From an uncultured Gemmataceae bacterium (GTDB lineage Bacteria; Planctomycetota; Planctomycetia; Gemmatales; Gemmataceae): a stretch of DNA of 64,000 nucleotides. The stretch spans positions 1 through 64,000 of the forward strand of contig CALDUY010000014.1 in NCBI GenBank assembly GCA_937923405.1, in the 5' to 3' direction. Made by a program: the position numbers and the translations under genes. Shown piece after piece: positions 8,683 to 16,339 of this stretch. The stretch's first letter is position 1; each line of letters begins with the position of its first letter. The notes under the pieces are model-generated. The model did no database searches, was not told the origin of the DNA, and saw nothing but the letters and a program-made list of their open reading frames with translations.

Positions 8683-9300
8683 TTAACTTCCGATAATGTT
8701 TCGCTCTTTGAGGTAGTTTAGAATCCGTGTTGTTTGCTCTTGCGGAGATACCGAGGTGGCATCGAGTTTCAGTTCCGGGTTGAGCGGTGGTTCATATGGA
8801 TCATCGATTCCGGTGAATCCTTTAAGCTCACCGGCTCGTGCTTTTTTATACAGACCTTTGGGATCTCGTTGCTCACAGGTTTCGAGCGGTGTGTCCATCC
8901 AAATTTCCAGAAACGGCAAGTTCGCCTTCTCGTGTAGGTCACGGACCAAGTCACGATCCTTCCGATAAGGACTAATGAAGCTGGTCATGGTGATGACGCC
9001 AGCATCGGCGAACAGCTTGGCCACCTCCCCAATGCGGCGAATGTTTTCCTCGCGATCGGCAGCGGAGAAGCCGAGGTTCTTGTTCAAGCCGTGGCGGATG
9101 TTGTCGCCATCCAGTACATACGCAAGTCGTCCCATCTGTACCAACGCATGCTCCAGCGTGAATGCCGTTGTACTCTTTCCCGAGCCAGACAAGCCCGTGA
9201 ACCAGAGCGTACAGCCTTTCTGCTTCAGCAACTCCGCTCGCGCCTCGCGCGTGACGTGGCCTTCGTGCCAGGTGATATTGGTCGCCTTGATTTGTGTCAT
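8683..9300 (-). CDS. cysC: Adenylyl-sulfate kinase (APS kinase)
   Basis: Phosphorylates adenosine 5'-phosphosulfate to PAPS using ATP. The P-loop GLSGSGKST is at residues 36-44. The APS-binding and lid signatures follow: YVLDGDNIRHGLNKNLGFS, ADREENIRRIGEVAKLF, and the FISPYRKDRDLVR region. The end LKGFTGIDDPYEPP is typical of the family. At 205 residues it has the normal single-domain length, with no sulfurylase fused and no cysD/cysN nearby. The ATG at 9300 has AGGAG upstream (a TTG at 9309 is also in frame). A PAPS source here fits sulfation of envelope material as well as assimilation. Confidence 0.95.
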   Translation of the reverse strand: MTQIKATNITWHEGHVTREARAELLKQKGCTLWFTGLSGSGKSTTAFTLEHALVQMGRLAYVLDGDNIRHGLNKNLGFSAADREENIRRIGEVAKLFADAGVITMTSFISPYRKDRDLVRDLHEKANLPFLEIWMDTPLETCEQRDPKGLYKKARAGELKGFTGIDDPYEPPLNPELKLDATSVSPQEQTTRILNYLKERNIIGS

Positions 9301-9431
9301 CCTCGACAACTCCTGTAGTCCTTCAATCCGAGCGAACTGATGTTATAGAGCGCTGGCGACAATGAAGTAAAGACGCAAGCAACGTTGGAGTTGCCAAGAA
9401 GAGAATCTGGTTGATCTGCACAAAAGAAGTA

Positions 9432-9467
9432 AAGAGGCGGTCCCTTGTGTCTCAGGGACTGCCTCTT
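9432..9467 (-). terminator. Intrinsic terminator downstream of csrA
   Basis: Arms 9432-9445 (AAGAGGCGGTCCCT) and 9454-9467 pair at 13 of 14 positions around an 8-base loop. On the minus strand the hairpin is followed by ACTTCTTTTG. It lies about 50 bases after the csrA stop. Confidence 0.75.
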
Positions 9468-9514
9468 GAACAATTTTCGGTGTCCATAAGGGGGAGAAGT
9501 TATCGTTGCAACGC

Positions 9515-9724
9515 TTAAGAGACGGAAGCCAGCCGGTTCTCACGGGTGGGGGTGCCCGCTTGCTCCGTGGGTTTGGCGTTGAGTAGTTCTTCGCGTAGGA
9601 TCATCACGCCCTGCGGGGCTTGAATGCCGATCCGTACTCGATTGCCTTGTACCTCCAACACTTCCACCACGATCGAGTCGTCGATGACAATCCGCTCGCC
9701 CGCCTTGCGCGTCAGTACCAACAT
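9515..9724 (-). CDS. csrA: Carbon storage regulator, RNA-binding translational regulator
   Basis: Binds GGA-containing hairpins in mRNA leaders to block or stabilise translation. Sixty-nine residues: MLVLTRKAGERIVIDDSI, the core strand RVRIGIQAPQGVMILREEL with the conserved RNA-binding Arg of the VxIxREEL segment, and a short variable tail. The start is decided by the sequence: the frame is open 25 codons further up, but a perfect GGAGG lies 7 bases before the ATG at 9724, where the family consensus begins. The leader carries several GGA motifs (separate entry), which suggests autoregulation. No fliW or flagellar gene is in the window. Confidence 0.96.
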   Translation of the reverse strand: MLVLTRKAGERIVIDDSIVVEVLEVQGNRVRIGIQAPQGVMILREELLNAKPTEQAGTPTRENRLASVS

Positions 9725-9810
9725 GTTCAATCCTCCATGGCAAAAGCAGCGATCCAATCCGTTTTCGGATCCGACAGTGTGCTTTAATGACAGCAACACG
9801 TCACTGTCGT
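9725..9810 (-). promoter_or_regulatory. csrA leader with clustered GGA motifs and an inverted repeat
   Basis: In the csrA sense strand, five GGA triplets fall within about 60 bases before the ATG: CGGATCC, ACGGATT, TTGGATC and two in the Shine-Dalgarno region ATGGAGGATT. An 8-bp inverted repeat (CGACAGTG at 9772-9779, CACTGTCG at 9802-9809) lies upstream. GGA in the Shine-Dalgarno and in loops is the known CsrA recognition pattern. Autoregulation here is inference. Confidence 0.5.
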
Positions 9811-9844
9811 TACAATCTGCAAGATCCGCGCCGACAATTCTATT

Positions 9845-10588
9845 TTAGTCCGCTATCGTGGCCAAAGTCACGGACGATTCCAAGATTTGTTCGGACGCCT
9901 GTTCAGGGGGCAGATGCTGCTTCAGTTGCACAACTCCTTCTGTCACTGTGAGATAAGTACACGGCAACTCGGTCCAGCAGCCACTGTTGAAGTAGGGAAC
10001 CTGTTGTTCAAAATCCTCAACGGCATTGTGCGTATGTCCACAGGCAACCATATTACAGCCGCGACGCTGTGCCATTTTGGCTGCTCCCTGAGCGATTTTG
10101 CGCGCGCAGCGGAGAAAAGTTTTGCTCCCTTGTTTGGCCATTTTGGCAAAGTGATGCGTGCGATCGATCCATTGCAAGAAGCGGTAAATCGTGTCTCCAA
10201 GCCAGGTTATGAACGGATAGGCTTCGATAAACTCATCGAACACATGGCCATGCAGGATGAGCAATTTTTGACCACCAGTTTCTAGGACATAGTCATCCTG
10301 TACAGTTACGCCCAGCAGATGAGAAACGATCTCTGCCGAACCATCGTGGTTGCCCGCTAACCAGATGATTTCAATGTCGTTGGACAGCTTGCGAATCAGC
10401 GACAGGACTTTCCAGTGGTTTTTGTTCAGTCGACGGAAGTCGATCGAGTCGAAGACGTCTCCGTTGAGAATCAAGCGAGCGGTGCGTAGCTCTCCCTCAA
10501 CGATCTGTTCGAGGAGATGGCAAATCTGTTTCGATTGACAATTCGCACTGCCCAGATGTAAATCCGATAGAATGACCGCGTCGAGCAT
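9845..10588 (-). CDS. Calcineurin-like metallophosphoesterase (LpxH/UDP-diacylglucosamine-hydrolase-like)
   Basis: A 247-residue cytoplasmic phosphoesterase with the ordered metal-binding motifs DLHLGS (residues ~9-14), GDVFD (~44-48), GNHDG (~79-83), LHGHVFD (~111-117) and GHTHNA (~184-189). This motif set and length match the UDP-2,3-diacylglucosamine diphosphatase-related family, which cleaves the pyrophosphate in lipid A synthesis, but relatives have other substrates. It is not next to other lpx genes. The ATG at 10588 has GAGGG upstream. The csrA gene lies 120 bases downstream on the same strand. Confidence 0.85.
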   Translation of the reverse strand: MLDAVILSDLHLGSANCQSKQICHLLEQIVEGELRTARLILNGDVFDSIDFRRLNKNHWKVLSLIRKLSNDIEIIWLAGNHDGSAEIVSHLLGVTVQDDYVLETGGQKLLILHGHVFDEFIEAYPFITWLGDTIYRFLQWIDRTHHFAKMAKQGSKTFLRCARKIAQGAAKMAQRRGCNMVACGHTHNAVEDFEQQVPYFNSGCWTELPCTYLTVTEGVVQLKQHLPPEQASEQILESSVTLATIAD

Positions 10589-10734
10589 GTCGGAAGTCCC
10601 TCATGGATCTGCACACGCATCGCCTTGGTATAACCTCTTCATGTGTGTTCCCGATGAGGGAGGCAAAAAGGTTCGACGAACCTTTGTTGATTTCTGACAT
10701 CCGCTAATCTCTGACTTAGCCTTGAGATCCTTCC

Positions 10735-11811
10735 ATGCACGAACGTTCGCACCAATTTCTGCAAACTCTTTTGGAAACTCCCAGCGCCTCTGGCTTCGAG
10801 CAAGCAATTCAGCAAGTTGTTCGCGACTGGGCCAAGCCGTTGGCCGACGAGGTGACCACGGATCGGCACGGCAACGTCTTCGCCATCCGCTACCCAGCGA
10901 CGGGCAAGGGCACTGCCGACCACGCCCGCGTCATGCTGGCCGGCCATTGTGATCAGATCGCTCTGATGGTGCAGCACGTCGATAAGGAAGGCTTCTTATA
11001 CGTCCAACCGATTGGCGGATGGGACATGCAGATTCTTTTGGGCCAGCATCTGACCGTCTGGACGCGGAACGGTCCGATCCCCGGCGTCGTTTCGCGCAAG
11101 GCGGCACATCTGCTGACCAACGAGGAACGCAACAAGGTGCCGCAGTTCGCCGACGTTTGGGTCGACATTGGCGCGAAGGACGGCAAAGAGGCCGAGGAAC
11201 TCGTGCAGCACGGCGACCCGGTCACGGTCGCGCTGGGCTATCGTCCCCTGCGGAACGGCTTGGCCGTCTCGCCGGCAATGGACGACAAAGTTGGCGTCTG
11301 GGTAGTCATGGAAGCGCTGCGACTGCTGCAGGGCAAACCGTTGCAAGTGCCGGTCTACTGCGTTTCGACCGTGCAGGAGGAGATCGGCCTGCGCGGAGCT
11401 ACGACCAGCGCTTACGGGATCCATCCTGCCGTAGGCATCGCTGTCGATGTCTGTCATGCCACCGACACGCCTGGCAACGAGAAGAAGCAGCTCGGCGAGG
11501 TGAAACTCGGCGAGGGGCCGGTGGTATTTCGCGGACCGAACATTTCGCCTCGGGTTTTCGAGCGGCTCGAAGCGACGGCCAAGTCGCGCGAGATCGCGGT
11601 GCAGATCCGCGGCGTGCCTCGGGCAACGGGCACCGATGCCAACGTCATCCAGCTGACTCGCGACGGTGTAGCCACCGGATTGATTGGCATTCCCAACCGC
11701 TACATGCATAGTCCTGTCGAGATGGTGCATTTGGAGGATCTCAATCGAGCTGCCCAGTTGCTCGCCGAGTTCTGCCTTGACCTGACGCCGAATCAGGATT
11801 GGACGCCGTGA
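10735..11811 (+). CDS. M42-family metallo-aminopeptidase
   Basis: A 358-residue peptidase of the M42 (glutamyl aminopeptidase/endoglucanase M/TET) family, which forms large cytosolic shells trimming peptides. Metal ligands and catalytic residues are visible in order: GHCDQIALMV (His, Asp), SPAMDDKVGVW (bridging Asp), STVQEEIGLRGA (catalytic Glu and metal Glu), AVDVCHATDTPG, and the C-terminal MHSPVEMVH (His). N-terminal residues 1-20 carry the usual LLETPSASGFE. Its last 19 bases overlap the end of the convergent ATP-grasp gene. Confidence 0.93.
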   Translation: MHERSHQFLQTLLETPSASGFEQAIQQVVRDWAKPLADEVTTDRHGNVFAIRYPATGKGTADHARVMLAGHCDQIALMVQHVDKEGFLYVQPIGGWDMQILLGQHLTVWTRNGPIPGVVSRKAAHLLTNEERNKVPQFADVWVDIGAKDGKEAEELVQHGDPVTVALGYRPLRNGLAVSPAMDDKVGVWVVMEALRLLQGKPLQVPVYCVSTVQEEIGLRGATTSAYGIHPAVGIAVDVCHATDTPGNEKKQLGEVKLGEGPVVFRGPNISPRVFERLEATAKSREIAVQIRGVPRATGTDANVIQLTRDGVATGLIGIPNRYMHSPVEMVHLEDLNRAAQLLAEFCLDLTPNQDWTP

Positions 11812-12953
11812 CGGCAGCCTCGTCGAAACAGGGTATGGAACAAATCGCTGACGAATGGCCAGGGATCACTCAAACTTAGTTTGCCGAAGGCGCGGCAGCG
11901 GCTCAGGGACCGCAGGTATTGCCAGAATGTCAACTGTCCCTGGCGGAGCATCCCTTCCTTGCGTGAGAAAACGGCATAGAGATCATTGCTAAAATCGATC
12001 CAGCAAGTGCGTTTTGCACTCAACCTCGACGGAACGCCAACTTTGCCGATCAGCATGCCCAGAAAGTCCAGTCCCAGTGCCCGGGTCAGTGAGTACTGAG
12101 TCCAGGGCCGCGGATTCACCTCGATGACGAACTCTCGCCCTGACTGGAGTTGCCGCAGAATCTCTACTTCGCCCATGCCGGTCAGTCCGAGTTGCTCGAT
12201 CACCCGACGAGCCAGTGACTCGATCGCCGGTGCGTGACAAGATTCAAAGAAGGTGCCCACACGACAAGTTCGTGCCGTGGGTCGCAATTTCCGTGCGACG
12301 TAACATAGCGTCTCGCCTTGATGGCGGACAAAAGGGATGGAAAATTGATCTACTGGTTCGGTTAAGATCGACTCGGTGAGAATTGGAACAATGTTGGCCT
12401 CGGCGTAGCGCTGTAACCAGTGATCCAACTCGGCTTCGCTGGCAATCTCGATCGCCTTGGGCAACCCCAATTCAGGGGCATCGTGCAGCGTCTCCTCGGG
12501 ACGAAGGATCCAAGGTCGACGTAGCGACTGACGGGCGATCGTGTCGGTGCCCAGACAGGCCGTCGGTGTGGGAATGCCCAGTTGGCGGCACCAATGAGCA
12601 AAGGCTAGTTTGTTCAAACAACGATGTAGAACTGGCTCTTGGGCGTGTAGCACCTGAGGATAGGCCATGTCCAGTTCCGCACGATGCCGGGCCACGAATC
12701 TCACCCACAAATCGCCGGTGGCGATCAGATACGACGAGATCCCACTCTGGCCCAGCTGGCAGACGTGTTCCAGAATCTCCGCCTCGCTTTTCCCTTCGAC
12801 CAACGACGAACTGGCACAGCGCGAAGCACAAGCAATGCCGGCCTGGCGATCGACCAACACCGTTTGCAGACCGAGGCGGTAGGCGTTCCGAGCCACGCCT
12901 AACGCTGTGACGGAGCTACCAAGAACGACCAGTCGCCAGCGCTGGTCAACCAT
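11793..12953 (-). CDS. ATP-grasp carboligase-like protein (COG3919 type)
   Basis: About 386 residues. The N-terminus is a Rossmann-like pre-ATP-grasp domain (RLVVLGSSVTALGVARNAYR). The central part has the Lys-rich nucleotide site region (LHRCLNKLAFAHWCRQLGIP), and the C-terminal metal/ATP site is GMGEVEILRQLQSGREFVIE followed by VNPRPW, the E-x-N-x-R pattern of ATP-grasp enzymes. Such enzymes join a carboxylate to an amine or similar group through an acyl-phosphate. The start is ATG 12953: it overlaps the stop of the upstream decarboxylase gene by 8 bases (ATGGTTGA), which indicates translational coupling; the frame is open to 13004. Substrates are probably related to the decarboxylase product. 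The 3' end overlaps the M42 gene. Confidence 0.8.
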   Translation of the reverse strand: MVDQRWRLVVLGSSVTALGVARNAYRLGLQTVLVDRQAGIACASRCASSSLVEGKSEAEILEHVCQLGQSGISSYLIATGDLWVRFVARHRAELDMAYPQVLHAQEPVLHRCLNKLAFAHWCRQLGIPTPTACLGTDTIARQSLRRPWILRPEETLHDAPELGLPKAIEIASEAELDHWLQRYAEANIVPILTESILTEPVDQFSIPFVRHQGETLCYVARKLRPTARTCRVGTFFESCHAPAIESLARRVIEQLGLTGMGEVEILRQLQSGREFVIEVNPRPWTQYSLTRALGLDFLGMLIGKVGVPSRLSAKRTCWIDFSNDLYAVFSRKEGMLRQGQLTFWQYLRSLSRCRAFGKLSLSDPWPFVSDLFHTLFRRGCRHGVQS

Positions 12954-14394
12954 GCGAAACGGGTCCGTTGGATAAGCCTTCGTCCAGAGCGACGACGTGC
13001 TCAAACGTCTCGGCTCGACGGGTCAGCCGCACCTCTCCTTGGCAGACAATCACCGCACCAGGGCGAGTGTGAGAGAAGTTCATTTGATTGGGAATAAAGT
13101 AGGCTCCAGCATCCATCATGGCGAGTACGTCGCCGACCTGCAACGGCGGCAGCTGACAGGCTCGTGCTAGCACATCGCCAGGGTGACAGAGCGGACCGAA
13201 GAAGTTGTACTTCTGAGTGAAGGATTTTTGCAAATTTCGGATCGGTAATAGGTGCCTATACTCGTAACTGGTCGGGATCGCCAGGTTATGTCCACCATCG
13301 AGGATGACGTTGCTAGCCCCAAACGGCCCCGGCTTGATGGCCAGCACCCGCAACAGCAGCAGTTGCGCGCTGCTGGAGACAGCGCGGCCCGGCTCGAAGA
13401 ACAGCGTCGGCCTGGAGTCCGTGCCGCCTGGGAAGTAGCGGTCGGCTAGTTCGCCGATTGCCGACGCATAAACCGTTAACGGCGGCGTGTCCTCAATGTC
13501 AATAGGCCGTGACGGGTAACCGGCGTTCAGCAAGCGTTCATCCATCGGTGAATAAGACGCCACGGTCGGCACGCCGAAGCCGCCTCCCAGGTCGAAAAAG
13601 TCAATCGCGATGCTGTGTGTTTCTTTCAGCAACTTGGCGAAGTCGAACAGTTCCTCGACGGCCCGAGCGTAGACCTGCACGTCCTTGATCCCTGTGCCCA
13701 GGTGGATGTGCAGGCCACGCGGCATCAAGTGATCGAGCTGTCGGATGCGCTGGAAGGCGGCAAGAGCTGCTCCGTTATGTAGAGGCAAGCCGAACTGTGC
13801 CGCCCAGCCCACCGAGGTGATGACGCGAACCCCGACGGCCTGTTGCCGGCCATACTCCCGAGCAAAACGCTGGATTGTGTCTGCTTCGTCGGCATTGTCG
13901 AGATTGATTATTCGCACGCCGCGTTCAACAGCCAGGCGTAGGCTCTCGACGGTTTTGCCCGGCCCATTGAAGACGATATTCTGAGGAGCGACGCCCAGTT
14001 GCAGTGCCAGCCACAACTCAAAGTGGGAGATGACTTCGGCGATGGCCCCGACTCGATGGAGAATCCGCAAGGCCCCGGGCAGCGGGTTGGTCTTGTAGGA
14101 AAAGCCGACCTCAACGCGGGGATAGCGGGCCAGGAAGCTGTCGCGGAAGTGGCGAAAGTTAGCGGCGAGGCGTTCCTCATGGACGACATGCAGCGGAGTA
14201 CCGAAGCGGTCGGCGAGATCCTGCAAGCGACAGCCGCCTAGAGTCAGGTCGCCGTGGTCATCGACGACGGCATCCCAGTGTTGGGGACCAAGGGCGCGGC
14301 CGGCGGTCTCCAGTTCGCGACGGAGCCGTTCGTTGCGCCGATGAGCCGCTCGCACCAGGTACGGTTTCACCAATCGCTTGACGAGCGAAAGCAT
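12946..14394 (-). CDS. PLP-dependent fold-type III decarboxylase (LysA/ornithine-decarboxylase-like)
   Basis: About 482 residues. PLP lysine in VGFSYKTNPLPG (residues ~96-107); GPGK loop; HLGTGIKD; the glycine loop DLGGGFGVP; FEPGRAVSSSA; and the catalytic cysteine region FFGPLCHPGDVL, all as in diaminopimelate decarboxylase. The ~55 N-terminal residues (basic, helical) are an extension not found in LysA. It is coupled to an ATP-grasp ligase by an 8-base overlap, which does not fit plain lysine synthesis. Similar pairs occur in exopolysaccharide/exosortase-associated loci, where a PLP decarboxylase of this class is known; that link is inference. Start ATG 14394 is chosen over GTG 14406; neither has a strong ribosome site. 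Confidence 0.82.
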   Translation of the reverse strand: MLSLVKRLVKPYLVRAAHRRNERLRRELETAGRALGPQHWDAVVDDHGDLTLGGCRLQDLADRFGTPLHVVHEERLAANFRHFRDSFLARYPRVEVGFSYKTNPLPGALRILHRVGAIAEVISHFELWLALQLGVAPQNIVFNGPGKTVESLRLAVERGVRIINLDNADEADTIQRFAREYGRQQAVGVRVITSVGWAAQFGLPLHNGAALAAFQRIRQLDHLMPRGLHIHLGTGIKDVQVYARAVEELFDFAKLLKETHSIAIDFFDLGGGFGVPTVASYSPMDERLLNAGYPSRPIDIEDTPPLTVYASAIGELADRYFPGGTDSRPTLFFEPGRAVSSSAQLLLLRVLAIKPGPFGASNVILDGGHNLAIPTSYEYRHLLPIRNLQKSFTQKYNFFGPLCHPGDVLARACQLPPLQVGDVLAMMDAGAYFIPNQMNFSHTRPGAVIVCQGEVRLTRRAETFEHVVALDEGLSNGPVSHG

Positions 14395-14697
14395 CGTTGA
14401 TTCCACGCCCGAGAAGATCGATCAAGCTGAGGTTGCTACTGCCAGTATGATAGAGCGCCTCACCGGCCACGGAAGGACGGATTCCCACTCGCCAAGAGGA
14501 ACGTCTCCACAGCAGACACGGCGAGTCGGAGTGAGCGAAAAACCAAAGGGCACTCTTGTATAGGCCCAGATCGCAAGGGACAATGACGCGGATGGGCAAG
14601 GCCCTCAAGGGAACGACTCCGTCTCGGGAGAGGCGGTCAGACGCCTTAAAGGATCTTTATAATTGACAGAAATAAACTCTCTGAACACGCTGGTGCG
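14395..14697. other. Divergent intergenic region
   Basis: Separates the minus-strand decarboxylase operon from the plus-strand DUF2071 gene. It should contain both promoters. An AT-rich patch TTTATAATTGACAGAAATAAA at about 14655-14675 (20-odd bases before the DUF2071 ATG) is the most promoter-like part. No gene is seen. Confidence 0.45.
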
Positions 14698-15405
14698 ATG
14701 ACCCGACCGTTCCTGACCGCCGAGTGGCGGAACCTGTTCCTCGTCACTTACGCAGTGCCTCAAGAATTGCTACTGCCGCGACTTCCACCAGGGTTGACGC
14801 TCGATCTGCGAGAGGGGCAGGCGTTTGTGTCGCTGGTGGCCTTCGAGTTTCTCGATACGCGCGTACTGGGCATCTCCTGGCCGGGCTATCGCAACTTCGC
14901 CGAACTGAACCTTCGCTTCTATGTGCGTCGTGGAGAGGAACGCGGGGTGGTGTTTGTGCGCGAATTTGTGCCGCATCGCCTGATCGCCTGGATCGCGCGG
15001 TGGGTGTACAACGAGCCGTATCTTGCCGCGCCGATCACTGCTGAGCAAGAAGATACCGCCGAGCGCCGCACCATGCGTTTTCGCCTGCAGTTCGCAGGAC
15101 GAAGCCATCAACTGAGCGTAACCGGAAGTAAGCCGGTCTTCCGGCCTGCGGAGACCTCCGTCGAACATTTCTTCAAAGAGCATCAGTGGGGCTTCGGTGT
15201 GACCCGTCGTCGCGGCGTTCCACTCCGGTATCAGGTGACTCATCCCGTGTGGGACGTTTTTCCCATCGAGAGCTACCAACTCGACTTCGACTTCGCTGCT
15301 GTCTATGGTCCCGAGTGGGGCTTGCTGACACAAGCACAACCCTACTCGACGGTGTTTGCCGTCGGTTCGGCGATCAGCGTCTCTCCGAAAGGGCAACTCG
15401 GCTGA
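14698..15405 (+). CDS. DUF2071 (YqjF-like) protein
   Basis: A 235-residue protein with the conserved N-terminal pattern of DUF2071: AEWRNLFLVTYAVPQELLLP, then PPGLTLDLREGQAFVSLVAF, NFAELNLRFYVRR and FVREFVPH. The function of the family is unknown; the fold resembles acetoacetate decarboxylase. The homologous region ends around VWDVFPIESYQLDFDFAAVYG. No membrane helix. It stands alone between a divergent operon and a PEP-CTERM gene. Confidence 0.88.
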   Translation: MTRPFLTAEWRNLFLVTYAVPQELLLPRLPPGLTLDLREGQAFVSLVAFEFLDTRVLGISWPGYRNFAELNLRFYVRRGEERGVVFVREFVPHRLIAWIARWVYNEPYLAAPITAEQEDTAERRTMRFRLQFAGRSHQLSVTGSKPVFRPAETSVEHFFKEHQWGFGVTRRRGVPLRYQVTHPVWDVFPIESYQLDFDFAAVYGPEWGLLTQAQPYSTVFAVGSAISVSPKGQLG

Positions 15406-15601
15406 TCATGCCCATACGCCGTGAATTGCTCTGCGAACCGATCCGCCAACTGCTATGAGCCGCCGCCCTGCGACCTCGAAGGAGAGACTGGGCTTGTCCC
15501 ATCTGAGAGTACGGGTTCTAATGCTGGGGGCTTATGGAACGGAATTCTCTCCTCACCCAGAGCGTGGAGTGAGGAATCACTCGTGCAATTAGGGAACGAT
15601 C

Positions 15602-16312
15602 ATGCGTTTGTTGGTTCTGCTCACTAGCGTCCTACTCGTACACGCACCGTTGGCTCACGGCGGATTTCTCACGCCGACTTCCATATTTCCACACCCCCCA
15701 CTGACACCGTTCACGATCAACGGCTCCCCAGTGACGATCGGGGGACAGGCAGGCAACGCCTATTCCGATCTAGGCGTGGTGTTCCAGAACACGGCACTGG
15801 CGATGATCAACGGACAAATCGTCTGGGTGCCGACCACCACTCCAGTTCCAGACGGGGCCCCGGATGGAACGCTGGACTTTACTCCGGGGTATGGTGGCGC
15901 GGTGAAGATGAAGTTTGTCGAGCCAGGCACAAACAATCCCATCACGACTGATTTTGTCCAGGTCGAACTAGTCGGTCTGCCCCCCGCAGGCCCCATGGTG
16001 GGGGCTGGTGGTCTTCTTGCCTACTTGGATGAGGATGTTTCCGTCATCTCCTTGGATTCCGTACTCTTGCCGAACGGCAACACCCTGATGACCCTCAGTT
16101 GGCCGGGGATGTATGGCTTTGACATCTACAAGCAGCTGACCCTGGAAACGAATCCTGGCCCGTGGGGGATCGCCAGTATCGAGTTTGGCTCGCCGGGTAA
16201 TGCCGAAACGCCGGAGCCAGGCACCCTGGCCCTGACCGTGGTCGGTCTGGGGGCGTTGGCTTGGCGGCAGCGCCTGCGTCGCCGTCGGACTGCCCGACAC
16301 GCCCCTGCCTGA
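15602..16312 (+). CDS. Secreted PEP-CTERM-anchored protein
   Basis: A 236-residue exported protein. N-terminal signal peptide (LLVLLTSVLLVHAPLAHG). The C-terminus is a classic PEP-CTERM tail: ETPEPGTLALTVVGLGALAW followed by a basic cluster (RQRLRRRR), the sorting signal processed by exosortase. The middle region (~residues 25-195) is beta-rich with many Gly/Pro/Asn and is not recognised. AGGGA lies about 7 bases before the ATG. No exosortase gene is visible in this window. It is convergent with ptsI. Confidence 0.85.
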   Translation: MRLLVLLTSVLLVHAPLAHGGFLTPTSIFPHPPLTPFTINGSPVTIGGQAGNAYSDLGVVFQNTALAMINGQIVWVPTTTPVPDGAPDGTLDFTPGYGGAVKMKFVEPGTNNPITTDFVQVELVGLPPAGPMVGAGGLLAYLDEDVSVISLDSVLLPNGNTLMTLSWPGMYGFDIYKQLTLETNPGPWGIASIEFGSPGNAETPEPGTLALTVVGLGALAWRQRLRRRRTARHAPA

Positions 16313-16339
16313 GGGCTTGGTTGGTTTTTGCAGCGGCAC

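Noticed and set aside
10996..11730. Long minus-strand open frame inside the M42 peptidase gene
   Set aside because: Antisense shadow; Arg/Asp/His-rich composition with no recognised motif.
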